Shown: positions 9,497 to 20,458, counted from the first letter of the stretch. The stretch is 64,000 bases of DNA from Corella eumyota (GCA_963082875.1 OY720103.1:8246001-8310000); one strand, 5' to 3'. Notes: generated from the letters alone by a model not told the origin. Numbers and translations: made by a program.

Positions 9497-9600
9497 CACG
9501 TTGAGTACACCCCATCTCGTCCGATCTGGGAAGTTAAGCAACGTCGGGCCCGGTTAGTACTTGGATGGGTGACCGCCTGGGAATACCGGGTGTCGTAGGC
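9497..9600 (+). pseudogene. 5'-truncated 5S rRNA copy (B)
   Basis: B unit following the D/A recombinant instead of an A unit. Confidence 0.87.
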
Positions 9601-9769
9601 ATTTTATAAGTTTTATAGCATATTAGAAAGTACTTTATGTAGAAGTCATTTTTTATCAAAATTTTTGAAAACTAATATATTTGATATAATTGCTAAGCGA
9701 CGCAAGTCATTTATTTTATTTTAAATATACACGGTTAATGATAAATGTGTTGGCTCACCACATCACATT

Positions 9770-9887
9770 GCCTACGACCATACCACGTTGAGTACACCCC
9801 ATCTCGTCCGATCTGGGAAGTTAAGCAACGTCGGGCCCGGTTAGTACTTGGATGGGTGACCGCCTGGGAATACCGGGTGTCGTAGGC
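9770..9887 (+). rRNA. 5S rRNA, full length (C)
   Basis: C unit 9662-9947; consensus gene. Confidence 0.95.
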
Positions 9888-10050
9888 ATTTTATAAGTTT
9901 TTTAGCATATTAGAAAGTACCTTATGTATAAGTCATTTTTATAGAAATTTTTGAAAATTAATATATTTGATATAATTGCTAGGCGACGCAAGTCATTTAT
10001 TTTATTTTAAATATACACGTTCAATGATAAATGTGTTGGCACATCACATT

Positions 10051-10168
10051 GCCTACGACCATACCACGTTGAGTACACCCCATCTCGTCCGATCTGGGAA
10101 GTTAAGCAACGTCGGGCCCGGTTAGTACTTGGATGGGTGACCGCCTGGGAATACCGGGTGTCGTAGGC
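10051..10168 (+). rRNA. 5S rRNA, full length (D)
   Basis: D unit 9948-10229; consensus gene. Confidence 0.95.
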
Positions 10169-10337
10169 ATTTTATAAGTTTTTTAGCATATTAGAAAGTA
10201 CCTTATGTAGAAGTCATTTTTTATCAAAATTTTTGAAAATTAATATATTTGATATAACTGCTAAGGGACGCAAGTCATTTATTTTATTTTAAATATACAC
10301 GGTTAATGATAAATGTGTTGGCTCACCACATCACATT

Positions 10338-10455
10338 GCCTACGACCATACCACGTTGAGTACACCCCATCTCGTCCGATCTGGGAAGTTAAGCAACGTC
10401 GGGCCCGGTTAGTACTTGGATGGGTGACCGCCTGGGAATACCGGGTGTCGTAGGC
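10338..10455 (+). rRNA. 5S rRNA, full length (E)
   Basis: E unit 10230-10516; consensus gene. Confidence 0.95.
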
Positions 10456-10618
10456 ATTTTATAAGTTTTATAGCATATTAGAAAGTACTTTATGTAGAAG
10501 TCATTTTTTATCAAAATTTTTGAAAATTAATATATTTGATATAACTTCTAAGGGACGCAAGTCATTTATTTTATTTTAAATATACACGGTTAATGATAAA
10601 TGTGTTGGCTCACCACAT

Positions 10619-10722
10619 CACGTTGAGTACACCCCATCTCGTCCGATCTGGGAAGTTAAGCAACGTCGGGCCCGGTTAGTACTTGGATGGGTGACCGCCT
10701 GGGAATACCGGGTGTCGTAGGC
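10619..10722 (+). pseudogene. 5'-truncated 5S rRNA copy (F)
   Basis: F unit 10517-10783. Confidence 0.87.
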
Positions 10723-10891
10723 ATTTTATAAGTTTTATAGCATATTAGAAAGTACTTTATGTAGAAGTCATTTTTTATCAAAATTTTTGAAAACTAATAT
10801 ATTTGATATAATTGCTAAGCGACGCAAGTCATTTATTTTATTTTAAATATACACGGTTAATGATAAATGTGTTGGCTCACCACATCACATT

Positions 10892-11009
10892 GCCTACGAC
10901 CATACCACGTTGAGTACACCCCATCTCGTCCGATCTGGGAAGTTAAGCAACGTCGGGCCCGGTTAGTACTTGGATGGGTGACCGCCTGGGAATACCGGGT
11001 GTCGTAGGC
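10892..11009 (+). rRNA. 5S rRNA, full length (G)
   Basis: G unit 10784-11070; T3 first terminator run. Confidence 0.95.
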
Positions 11010-11172
11010 ATTTAATAAGTTTTATAGCATATTAGAAAGTACTTTATGTAGAAGTCATTTTTTATCAAAATTTTTGAAAACTAATATATTTGATATAATT
11101 GCTTAGCGACGCAAGTCATTTATTTTATTTTAAATATACACGGTTAATGATAAATGTGTTGGCTCACCACAT

Positions 11173-11276
11173 CACGTTGAGTACACCCCATCTCGTCCGA
11201 TCTGGGAAGTTAAGCAACGTCGGGCCCGGTTAGTACTTGGATGGGTGACCGCCTGGGAATACCGGGTGTCGTAGGC
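11173..11276 (+). pseudogene. 5'-truncated 5S rRNA copy (H)
   Basis: First of four consecutive truncated units (H-I-A-B). Confidence 0.87.
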
Positions 11277-11439
11277 ATTTTATAAGTTTTATAGCATATT
11301 AGAAAGTACTTTATGTAGAAGTCATTTTTTATCAAAATTTTTGAAAATTAATATATTTGATATAACTTCTAAGGGACGCAAGTCATTTATTTTATTTTAA
11401 ATATACACGGTTAATGATAAATGTGTTGGCTCACCACAT

Positions 11440-11543
11440 CACGTTGAGTACACCCCATCTCGTCCGATCTGGGAAGTTAAGCAACGTCGGGCCCGGTTAG
11501 TACTTGGATGGGTGACCGCCTGGGAATACCGGGTGTCGTAGGC
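11440..11543 (+). pseudogene. 5'-truncated 5S rRNA copy (I)
   Basis: I unit 11338-11604. Confidence 0.87.
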
Positions 11544-11706
11544 ATTTAATAAGTTTTATAGCATATTAGAAAGTACTTTATGTAGAAGTCATTTTTTATC
11601 AAAATTTTTGAAAACTAATATATTCGATATAATTGCTTAGCGACGCAAGTCATTTATTTTATTTTAAATATACACGGTTAATGATAAATGTGTTGGCTCA
11701 CCACAT

Positions 11707-11810
11707 CACGTTAAGTACACCCCATCTCGTCCGATCTGGGAAGTTAAGCAACGTCGGGCCCGGTTAGTACTTGGATGGGTGACCGCCTGGGAATACCGGG
11801 TGTCGTAGGC
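11707..11810 (+). pseudogene. 5'-truncated 5S rRNA copy (A)
   Basis: A unit 11605-11871; G21A. Confidence 0.87.
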
Positions 11811-11973
11811 ATTTTATAAGTTTTATAGCATATTAGAAAGTACTTTATGTAGAAGTCATTTTTTATCAAAATTTTTGAAAACTAATATATTTGATATAAC
11901 TGCTAAGGGACGCAAGTCATTTATTTTATTTTAAATATACACGGTTAATGATAAATGTGTTGGCTCACCACAT

Positions 11974-12077
11974 CACGTTGAGTACACCCCATCTCGTCCG
12001 ATCTGGGAAGTTAAGCAACGTCGGGCCCGGTTAGTACTTGGATGGGTGACCGCCTGGGAATACCGGGTGTCGTAGGC
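11974..12077 (+). pseudogene. 5'-truncated 5S rRNA copy (B)
   Basis: B unit 11872-12138. Confidence 0.87.
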
Positions 12078-12246
12078 ATTTTATAAGTTTTATAGCATAT
12101 TAGAAAGTACTTTATGTAGAAGTCATTTTTTATCAAAATTTTTGAAAACTAATATATTTGATATAATTGCTAAGCGACGCAAGTCATTTATTTTATTTTA
12201 AATATACACGGTTAATGATAAATGTGTTGGCTCACCACATCACATT

Positions 12247-12364
12247 GCCTACGACCATACCACGTTGAGTACACCCCATCTCGTCCGATCTGGGAAGTTA
12301 AGCAACGTCGGGCCCGGTTAGTACTTGGATGGGTGACCGCCTGGGAATACCGGGTGTCGTAGGC
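12247..12364 (+). rRNA. 5S rRNA, full length (C)
   Basis: C unit 12139-12424; consensus gene. Confidence 0.95.
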
Positions 12365-12527
12365 ATTTTATAAGTTTTTTAGCATATTAGAAAGTACCTT
12401 ATGTATAAGTCATTTTTATAGAAATTTTTGAAAATTAATATATTTGATATAATTGCTAGGCGACGCAAGTCATTTATTTTATTTTAAATATACACGTTCA
12501 ATGATAAATGTGTTGGCACATCACATT

Positions 12528-12645
12528 GCCTACGACCATACCACGTTGAGTACACCCCATCTCGTCCGATCTGGGAAGTTAAGCAACGTCGGGCCCGGTT
12601 AGTACTTGGATGGGTGACCGCCTGGGAATACCGGGTGTCGTAGGC
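12528..12645 (+). rRNA. 5S rRNA, full length (D)
   Basis: D unit 12425-12706; consensus gene. Confidence 0.95.
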
Positions 12646-12814
12646 ATTTTATAAGTTTTTTAGCATATTAGAAAGTACCTTATGTAGAAGTCATTTTTTA
12701 TCAAAATTTTTGAAAATTAATATATTTGATATAACTGCTAAGGGACGCAAGTCATTTATTTTATTTTAAATATACACGGTTAATGATAAATGTGTTGGCT
12801 CACCACATCACATT

Positions 12815-12932
12815 GCCTACGACCATACCACGTTGAGTACACCCCATCTCGTCCGATCTGGGAAGTTAAGCAACGTCGGGCCCGGTTAGTACTTGGATGG
12901 GTGACCGCCTGGGAATACCGGGTGTCGTAGGC
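12815..12932 (+). rRNA. 5S rRNA, full length (E)
   Basis: E unit 12707-12993; consensus gene. Confidence 0.95.
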
Positions 12933-13095
12933 ATTTTATAAGTTTTATAGCATATTAGAAAGTACTTTATGTAGAAGTCATTTTTTATCAAAATTTTTGA
13001 AAATTAATATATTTGATATAACTTCTAAGGGACGCAAGTCATTTATTTTATTTTAAATATACACGGTTAATGATAAATGTGTTGGCTCACCACAT

Positions 13096-13199
13096 CACGT
13101 TGAGTACACCCCATCTCGTCCGATCTGGGAAGTTAAGCAACGTCGGGCCCGGTTAGTACTTGGATGGGTGACCGCCTGGGAATACCGGGTGTCGTAGGC
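13096..13199 (+). pseudogene. 5'-truncated 5S rRNA copy (F)
   Basis: F unit 12994-13260. Confidence 0.87.
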
Positions 13200-13368
13200 A
13201 TTTTATAAGTTTTATAGCATATTAGAAAGTACTTTATGTAGAAGTCATTTTTTATCAAAATTTTTGAAAACTAATATATTTGATATAATTGCTAAGCGAC
13301 GCAAGTCATTTATTTTATTTTAAATATACACGGTTAATGATAAATGTGTTGGCTCACCACATCACATT

Positions 13369-13486
13369 GCCTACGACCATACCACGTTGAGTACACCCCA
13401 TCTCGTCCGATCTGGGAAGTTAAGCAACGTCGGGCCCGGTTAGTACTTGGATGGGTGACCGCCTGGGAATACCGGGTGTCGTAGGC
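13369..13486 (+). rRNA. 5S rRNA, full length (G)
   Basis: G unit 13261-13547; T3 first terminator run. Confidence 0.95.
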
Positions 13487-13649
13487 ATTTAATAAGTTTT
13501 ATAGCATATTAGAAAGTACTTTATGTAGAAGTCATTTTTTATCAAAATTTTTGAAAACTAATATATTTGATATAATTGCTTAGCGACGCAAGTCATTTAT
13601 TTTATTTTAAATATACACGGTTAATGATAAATGTGTTGGCTCACCACAT

Positions 13650-13753
13650 CACGTTGAGTACACCCCATCTCGTCCGATCTGGGAAGTTAAGCAACGTCGG
13701 GCCCGGTTAGTACTTGGATGGGTGACCGCCTGGGAATACCGGGTGTCGTAGGC
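13650..13753 (+). pseudogene. 5'-truncated 5S rRNA copy (H)
   Basis: H unit 13548-13814; its counterpart at 43532 holds the N gap. Confidence 0.87.
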
Positions 13754-13916
13754 ATTTTATAAGTTTTATAGCATATTAGAAAGTACTTTATGTAGAAGTC
13801 ATTTTTTATCAAAATTTTTGAAAATTAATATATTTGATATAACTTCTAAGGGACGCAAGTCATTTATTTTATTTTAAATATACACGGTTAATGATAAATG
13901 TGTTGGCTCACCACAT

Positions 13917-14020
13917 CACGTTGAGTACACCCCATCTCGTCCGATCTGGGAAGTTAAGCAACGTCGGGCCCGGTTAGTACTTGGATGGGTGACCGCCTGG
14001 GAATACCGGGTGTCGTAGGC
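13917..14020 (+). pseudogene. 5'-truncated 5S rRNA copy (J)
   Basis: J unit 13815-14081. Confidence 0.87.
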
Positions 14021-14189
14021 ATTTTATAAGTTTTTTAGCATATTAGAAAGTACCTTATGTAGAAGTCATTTTTTATCAAAATTTTTGAAAATTAATATAT
14101 TTGATATAACTGCTAAGGGACGCAAGTCATTTATTTTATTTTAAATATACACGGTTAATGATAAATGTGTTGGCTCACCACATCACATT

Positions 14190-14307
14190 GCCTACGACCA
14201 TACCACGTTGAGTACACCCCATCTCGTCCGATCTGGGAAGTTAAGCAACGTCGGGCCCGGTTAGTACTTGGATGGGTGACCGCCTGGGAATACCGGGTGT
14301 CGTAGGC
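14190..14307 (+). rRNA. 5S rRNA, full length (E)
   Basis: E unit 14082-14368; consensus gene. Confidence 0.95.
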
Positions 14308-14470
14308 ATTTTATAAGTTTTATAGCATATTAGAAAGTACTTTATGTAGAAGTCATTTTTTATCAAAATTTTTGAAAATTAATATATTTGATATAACTTC
14401 TAAGGGACGCAAGTCATTTATTTTATTTTAAATATACACGGTTAATGATAAATGTGTTGGCTCACCACAT

Positions 14471-14574
14471 CACGTTGAGTACACCCCATCTCGTCCGATC
14501 TGGGAAGTTAAGCAACGTCGGGCCCGGTTAGTACTTGGATGGGTGACCGCCTGGGAATACCGGGTGTCGTAGGC
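14471..14574 (+). pseudogene. 5'-truncated 5S rRNA copy (F)
   Basis: F unit 14369-14635. Confidence 0.87.
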
Positions 14575-14743
14575 ATTTTATAAGTTTTATAGCATATTAG
14601 AAAGTACTTTATGTAGAAGTCATTTTTTATCAAAATTTTTGAAAACTAATATATTTGATATAATTGCTAAGCGACGCAAGTCATTTATTTTATTTTAAAT
14701 ATATACGGTTAATGATAAATGTGTTGGCTCACCACATCACATT

Positions 14744-14861
14744 GCCTACGACCATACCACGTTGAGTACACCCCATCTCGTCCGATCTGGGAAGTTAAGC
14801 AACGTCGGGCCCGGTTAGTACTTGGATGGGTGACCGCCTGGGAATACCGGGTGTCGTAGGC
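14744..14861 (+). rRNA. 5S rRNA, full length (G)
   Basis: G subtype with ATATATACGG spacer, shared with the G units at 19684, 26889, 37431 and 44820. Confidence 0.95.
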
Positions 14862-15024
14862 ATTTAATAAGTTTTATAGCATATTAGAAAGTACTTTATG
14901 TAGAAGTCATTTTTTATCAAAATTTTTGAAAACTAATATATTTGATATAATTGCTTAGCGACGCAAGTCATTTATTTTATTTTAAATATACACGGTTAAT
15001 GATAAATGTGTTGGCTCACCACAT

Positions 15025-15128
15025 CACGTTAAGTACACCCCATCTCGTCCGATCTGGGAAGTTAAGCAACGTCGGGCCCGGTTAGTACTTGGATGGGTGA
15101 CCGCCTGGGAATACCGGGTGTCGTAGGC
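15025..15128 (+). pseudogene. 5'-truncated 5S rRNA copy (A')
   Basis: A' unit 14923-15189; G21A. Confidence 0.87.
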
Positions 15129-15297
15129 ATTTTATAAGTTTTATAGCATATTAGAAAGTACTTTATGTAGAAGTCATTTTTTATCAAAATTTTTGAAAAC
15201 TAATATATTTGATATAATTGCTAAGCGACGCAAGTCATTTATTTTATTTTAAATATACACGGTTAATGATAAATGTGTTGGCTTACCACATCACATT

Positions 15298-15415
15298 GCC
15301 TACGACCATACCACGTTGAGTACACCCCATCTCGTCCGATCTGGGAAGTTAAGCAACGTCGGGCCCGGTTAGTACTTAGATGGGTGACCGCCTGGGAATA
15401 CCGGGTGTCGTAGGC
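15298..15415 (+). rRNA. 5S rRNA variant G81A, full length (type K)
   Basis: Full gene with TACTTAGATGGG, that is G81A at 15378, at the edge of the C box. The spacer has GGCTTACCAC and the tail ends ATCGAAA. The same base (TACTTAGATG) is recalled as normal in Drosophila 5S, so the variant is probably tolerated. K is followed by D' except at 38271, where the next unit is the recombinant O. Confidence 0.93.
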
Positions 15416-15578
15416 ATTTTATAAGTTTTTTAGCATATTAGAAAGTACCTTATGTATAAGTCATTTTTATCGAAATTTTTGAAAATTAATATATTTGATA
15501 TAATTGCTAGGCGACGCAAGTCATTTATTTTATTTTAAATATACCTGGGTAATGTTAAATGTGTTGGCACATCACATT

Positions 15579-15696
15579 GCCTACGACCATACCACGTTGA
15601 GTACACCCCATCTCGTCCGATCTGGGAAGTTAAGCAACGTCGGGCCCGGTTAGTACTTGGATGGGTGACCGCCTGGGAATACCGGGTGTCGTAGGC
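15579..15696 (+). rRNA. 5S rRNA, full length (type D')
   Basis: Consensus gene. The spacer reads ATACCTGGGTAATGTTAAATG and has the 5-bp deletion; GATAAAT becomes GTTAAAT. The tail is T4-T4. Confidence 0.94.
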
Positions 15697-15859
15697 ATTT
15701 TATAAGTTTTATAGCATATTAGAAAGTACTTTATGTAGAAGTCATTTTTTATCAAAATTTTTGAAAATTAATATATTTGATATAACTTCTAAGGGACGCA
15801 AGTCATTTATTTTATTTTAAATATACACGGTTAATGATAAATGTGTTGGCTCACCACAT

Positions 15860-15963
15860 CACGTTGAGTACACCCCATCTCGTCCGATCTGGGAAGTTGA
15901 GCAACGTCGGGCCCGGTTAGTACTTGGATGGGTGACCGCCTGGGAATACCGGGTGTCGTAGGC
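15860..15963 (+). pseudogene. 5'-truncated 5S rRNA copy (F, A54G)
   Basis: F unit with AAGTTGAGC, A54G at 15899, inside the A box. Shared with the copies at 28113 and 46044. The change also removes an antisense stop codon and creates a chance 63-codon antisense reading frame. Confidence 0.87.
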
Positions 15964-16132
15964 ATTTTATAAGTTTTATAGCATATTAGAAAGTACTTTA
16001 TGTAGAAGTCATTTTTTATCAAAATTTTTGAAAACTAATATATTTGATATAATTGCTAAGCGACGCAAGTCATTTATTTTATTTTAAATATACACGGTTA
16101 ATGATAAATGTGTTGGCTCACCACATCACATT

Positions 16133-16250
16133 GCCTACGACCATACCACGTTGAGTACACCCCATCTCGTCCGATCTGGGAAGTTAAGCAACGTCGGGCC
16201 CGGTTAGTACTTGGATGGGTGACCGCCTGGGAATACCGGGTGTCGTAGGC
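16133..16250 (+). rRNA. 5S rRNA, full length (G)
   Basis: G unit 16025-16311; T3 first terminator run. Confidence 0.95.
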
Positions 16251-16413
16251 ATTTAATAAGTTTTATAGCATATTAGAAAGTACTTTATGTAGAAGTCATT
16301 TTTTATCAAAATTTTTGAAAACTAATATATTTGATATAATTGCTTAGCGACGCAAGTCATTTATTTTATTTTAAATATACACGGTTAATGATAAATGTGT
16401 TGGCTCACCACAT

Positions 16414-16517
16414 CACGTTAAGTACACCCCATCTCGTCCGATCTGGGAAGTTAAGCAACGTCGGGCCCGGTTAGTACTTGGATGGGTGACCGCCTGGGAA
16501 TACCGGGTGTCGTAGGC
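16414..16517 (+). pseudogene. 5'-truncated 5S rRNA copy (A')
   Basis: A' unit 16312-16578; G21A. Confidence 0.87.
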
Positions 16518-16686
16518 ATTTTATAAGTTTTATAGCATATTAGAAAGTACTTTATGTAGAAGTCATTTTTTATCAAAATTTTTGAAAACTAATATATTTG
16601 ATATAATTGCTAAGCGACGCAAGTCATTTATTTTATTTTAAATATACACGGTTAATGATAAATGTGTTGGCTTACCACATCACATT

Positions 16687-16804
16687 GCCTACGACCATAC
16701 CACGTTGAGTACACCCCATCTCGTCCGATCTGGGAAGTTAAGCAACGTCGGGCCCGGTTAGTACTTAGATGGGTGACCGCCTGGGAATACCGGGTGTCGT
16801 AGGC
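16687..16804 (+). rRNA. 5S rRNA variant G81A (K)
   Basis: K unit 16579-16864. Confidence 0.93.
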
Positions 16805-16967
16805 ATTTTATAAGTTTTTTAGCATATTAGAAAGTACCTTATGTATAAGTCATTTTTATCGAAATTTTTGAAAATTAATATATTTGATATAATTGCTAGG
16901 CGACGCAAGTCATTTATTTTATTTTAAATATACCTGGGTAATGTTAAATGTGTTGGCACATCACATT

Positions 16968-17085
16968 GCCTACGACCATACCACGTTGAGTACACCCCAT
17001 CTCGTCCGATCTGGGAAGTTAAGCAACGTCGGGCCCGGTTAGTACTTGGATGGGTGACCGCCTGGGAATACCGGGTGTCGTAGGC
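16968..17085 (+). rRNA. 5S rRNA, full length (D')
   Basis: D' unit 16865-17146; consensus gene. Confidence 0.94.
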
Positions 17086-17248
17086 ATTTTATAAGTTTTA
17101 TAGCATATTAGAAAGTACTTTATGTAGAAGTCATTTTTTATCAAAATTTTTGAAAATTAATATATTTGATATAACTTCTAAGGGACGCAAGTCATTTATT
17201 TTATTTTAAATATACACGGTTAATGATAAATGTGTTGGCTCACCACAT

Positions 17249-17352
17249 CACGTTGAGTACACCCCATCTCGTCCGATCTGGGAAGTTAAGCAACGTCGGG
17301 CCCGGTTAGTACTTGGATGGGTGACCGCCTGGGAATACCCGGTGTCGTAGGC
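17249..17352 (+). pseudogene. 5'-truncated 5S rRNA copy (F, G106C)
   Basis: F unit with ATACCCGGTG, G106C at 17340. Shared with copies at 47433, 49376 and 52441. Confidence 0.87.
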
Positions 17353-17521
17353 ATTTTATAAGTTTTATAGCATATTAGAAAGTACTTTATGTAGAAGTCA
17401 TTTTTTATCAAAATTTTTGAAAACTAATATATTTGATATAATTGCTAAGCGACGCAAGTCATTTATTTTATTTTAAATATACACGGTTAATGATAAATGT
17501 GTTGGCTCACCACATCACATT

Positions 17522-17639
17522 GCCTACGACCATACCACGTTGAGTACACCCCATCTCGTCCGATCTGGGAAGTTAAGCAACGTCGGGCCCGGTTAGTACT
17601 TGGATGGGTGACCGCCTGGGAATACCGGGTGTCGTAGCC
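17522..17639 (+). rRNA. 5S rRNA variant G117C, full length (type L)
   Basis: Full-length gene whose 3' end reads GTCGTAGCC: G117C at 17638 breaks the C2-G117 pair of helix I. C/G front with T6 tail. May give a less stable RNA. Confidence 0.88.
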
Positions 17640-17808
17640 ATTTTATAAGTTTTTTAGCATATTAGAAAGTACCTTATGTAGAAGTCATTTTTTATCAAAA
17701 TTTTTGAAAATTAATATATTTGATATAACTGCTAAGAGACGCAAGTCATTTATTTTATTTTAAATATACACGGTTAATGATAAATGTGTTGGCTCACCAC
17801 ATCACATT

Positions 17809-17926
17809 GCCTACGACCATACCACGTTGAGTACACCCCATCTCGTCCGATCTGGGAAGTTAAGCAACGTCGGGCCCGGTTAGTACTTGGATGGGTGACC
17901 GCCTGGGAATACCGGGTGTCGTAGGC
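17809..17926 (+). rRNA. 5S rRNA, full length (type M)
   Basis: Consensus gene; E-like unit with CTAAGAGACG in the spacer. Confidence 0.94.
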
Positions 17927-18095
17927 ATTTTATAAGTTTTATAGCATATTAGAAAGTACTTTATGTAGAAGTCATTTTTTATCAAAATTTTTGAAAACTA
18001 ATATATTTCATATAATTGCTAAGCGACGCAAGTCATTTATTTTATTTTAAATATACACGGTTAATGATAAATGTGTTGGCTCACCACATCACATT

Positions 18096-18213
18096 GCCTA
18101 CGACCATACCACGTTGAGTACACCCCATCTCGTCCGATCTGGGAAGTTAAGCAACGTCGGGCCCGGTTAGTACTTGGATGGGTGACCGCCTGGGAATACC
18201 GGGTGTCGTAGCC
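18096..18213 (+). rRNA. 5S rRNA variant G117C (L)
   Basis: Second L copy; G117C at 18212; spacer TTCATATAA. Confidence 0.88.
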
Positions 18214-18382
18214 ATTTTATAAGTTTTTTAGCATATTAGAAAGTACCTTATGTAGAAGTCATTTTTTATCAAAATTTTTGAAAATTAATATATTTGATAT
18301 AACTGCTAAGAGACGCAAGTCATTTATTTTATTTTAAATATACACGGTTAATGATAAATGTGTTGGCTCACCACATCACATT

Positions 18383-18500
18383 GCCTACGACCATACCACG
18401 TTGAGTACACCCCATCTCGTCCGATCTGGGAAGTTAAGCAACGTCGGGCCCGGTTAGTACTTGGATGGGTGACCGCCTGGGAATACCGGGTGTCGTAGGA
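18383..18500 (+). rRNA. 5S rRNA variant C118A (M)
   Basis: 3' end reads GTCGTAGGA: C118A at 18500 removes the terminal G1-C118 pair. Confidence 0.88.
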
Positions 18501-18669
18501 ATTTTATAAGTTTTATAGCATATTAGAAAGTACTTTATGTAGAAGTCATTTTTTATCAAAATTTTTGAAAACTAATATATTTCATATAATTGCTAAGCGA
18601 CGCAAGTCATTTATTTTATTTTAAATATACACGGTTAATGATAAATGTGTTGGCTCACCACATCACATT

Positions 18670-18787
18670 GCCTACGACCATACCACGTTGAGTACACCCC
18701 ATCTCGTCCGATCTGGGAAGTTAAGCAACGTCGGGCCCGGTTAGTACTTGGATGGGTGACCGCCTGGGAATACCGGGTGTCGTAGGC
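18670..18787 (+). rRNA. 5S rRNA, full length (C)
   Basis: C unit with TTCATATAA spacer; consensus gene. Confidence 0.95.
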
Positions 18788-18950
18788 ATTTTATAAGTTT
18801 TTTAGCATATTAGAAAGTACCTTATGTATAAGTCATTTTTATAGAAATTTTTGAAAATTAATATATTTGATATAATTGCTAGGCGACGCAAGTCATTTAT
18901 TTTATTTTAAATATACACGTTCAATGATAAATGTGTTGGCACATCACATT

Positions 18951-19068
18951 GCCTACGACCATACCACGTTGAGTACACCCCATCTCGTCCGATCTGGGAA
19001 GTTAAGCAACGTCGGGCCCGGTTAGTACTTGGATGGGTGACCGCCTGGGAATACCGGGTGTCGTAGGC
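18951..19068 (+). rRNA. 5S rRNA, full length (D)
   Basis: D unit 18848-19129; consensus gene. Confidence 0.95.
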
Positions 19069-19237
19069 ATTTTATAAGTTTTTTAGCATATTAGAAAGTA
19101 CCTTATGTAGAAGTCATTTTTTATCAAAATTTTTGAAAATTAATATATTTGATATAACTGCTAAGGGACGCAAGTCATTTATTTTATTTTAAATATACAC
19201 GGTTAATGATAAATGTGTTGGCTCACCACATCACATT

Positions 19238-19355
19238 GCCTACGACCATACCACGTTGAGTACACCCCATCTCGTCCGATCTGGGAAGTTAAGCAACGTC
19301 GGGCCCGGTTAGTACTTGGATGGGTGACCGCCTGGGAATACCGGGTGTCGTAGGC
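19238..19355 (+). rRNA. 5S rRNA, full length (E)
   Basis: Last of seven consecutive full-length units (17414-19416). Confidence 0.95.
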
Positions 19356-19518
19356 ATTTTATAAGTTTTATAGCATATTAGAAAGTACTTTATGTAGAAG
19401 TCATTTTTTATCAAAATTTTTGAAAATTAATATATTTGATATAACTTCTAAGGGACGCAAGTCATTTATTTTATTTTAAATATACACGGTTAATGATAAA
19501 TGTGTTGGCTCACCACAT

Positions 19519-19622
19519 CACGTTGAGTACACCCCATCTCGTCCGATCTGGGAAGTTAAGCAACGTCGGGCCCGGTTAGTACTTGGATGGGTGACCGCCT
19601 GGGAATACCGGGTGTCGTAGGC
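19519..19622 (+). pseudogene. 5'-truncated 5S rRNA copy (F)
   Basis: F unit 19417-19683. Confidence 0.87.
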
Positions 19623-19791
19623 ATTTTATAAGTTTTATAGCATATTAGAAAGTACTTTATGTAGAAGTCATTTTTTATCAAAATTTTTGAAAACTAATAT
19701 ATTTGATATAATTGCTAAGCGACGCAAGTCATTTATTTTATTTTAAATATATACGGTTAATGATAAATGTGTTGGCTCACCACATCACATT

Positions 19792-19909
19792 GCCTACGAC
19801 CATACCACGTTGAGTACACCCCATCTCGTCCGATCTGGGAAGTTAAGCAACGTCGGGCCCGGTTAGTACTTGGATGGGTGACCGCCTGGGAATACCGGGT
19901 GTCGTAGGC
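19792..19909 (+). rRNA. 5S rRNA, full length (G)
   Basis: G subtype with ATATATACGG. Confidence 0.95.
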
Positions 19910-20072
19910 ATTTAATAAGTTTTATAGCATATTAGAAAGTACTTTATGTAGAAGTCATTTTTTATCAAAATTTTTGAAAACTAATATATTTGATATAATT
20001 GCTTAGCGACGCAAGTCATTTATTTTATTTTAAATATACACGGTTAATGATAAATGTGTTGGCTCACCACAT

Positions 20073-20176
20073 CACGTTAAGTACACCCCATCTCGTCCGA
20101 TCTGGGAAGTTAAGCAACGTCGGGCCCGGTTAGTACTTGGATGGGTGACCGCCTGGGAATACCGGGTGTCGTAGGC
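20073..20176 (+). pseudogene. 5'-truncated 5S rRNA copy (A')
   Basis: A' unit 19971-20237; G21A. Confidence 0.87.
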
Positions 20177-20340
20177 ATTTTATAAGTTTTATAGCATATT
20201 AGAAAGTACTTTATGTAGAAGTCATTTTTTATCAAAATTTTTGAAAACTAATATATTTGATATAATTGCTAAGCGACGCAAGTCATTTATTTTATTTTAA
20301 ATATACACGTTCAATGATAAATGTGTTGGCACATCACATT

Positions 20341-20458
20341 GCCTACGACCATACCACGTTGAGTACACCCCATCTCGTCCGATCTGGGAAGTTAAGCAAC
20401 GTCGGGCCCGGTTAGTACTTGGATGGGTGACCGCCTGGGAATACCGGGTGTCGTAGGC
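20341..20458 (+). rRNA. 5S rRNA, full length (type N, recombinant)
   Basis: C/G/K-type front (GCTAAGCG) joined to the D-type ACGTTCAATG spacer, 5-bp deletion and tail. The switch lies in the shared spacer core. Consensus gene. Confidence 0.94.

Larger units (their letters stand above)
8006..17413 (+). repeat. Segmental duplication, copy 1 (9,408 bp)
   Basis: From the G unit at 8006 to the G106C-marked F unit ending at 17413, the unit order matches 38825-47597, including the paired A'-K-D' stretches and the rare A54G and G106C copies. Copy 1 has one extra 835-bp B-C-D piece (8560-9394 beside 9395-10229). Its D unit at 9113 has a D-type front and an A-type tail, marking the crossover. Confidence 0.88.
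17414..18561 (+). repeat. L-M dimer, two tandem 574-bp copies
   Basis: Units L-M (17414-17987) and L-M (17988-18561) are both full-length types. L genes carry G117C and M spacers carry CTAAGAGACG, combinations seen nowhere else in the window. The spacer after each M carries TTCATATAA instead of TTGATATAA. Confidence 0.88.

Noticed and set aside
15831-16022. 63-codon antisense open frame, repeated at 28084-28275 and 46015-46206
   Set aside because: It lies antisense to a truncated 5S copy and its spacer. It is open only because A54G removes a stop; sister units have the stop. No coding signature.
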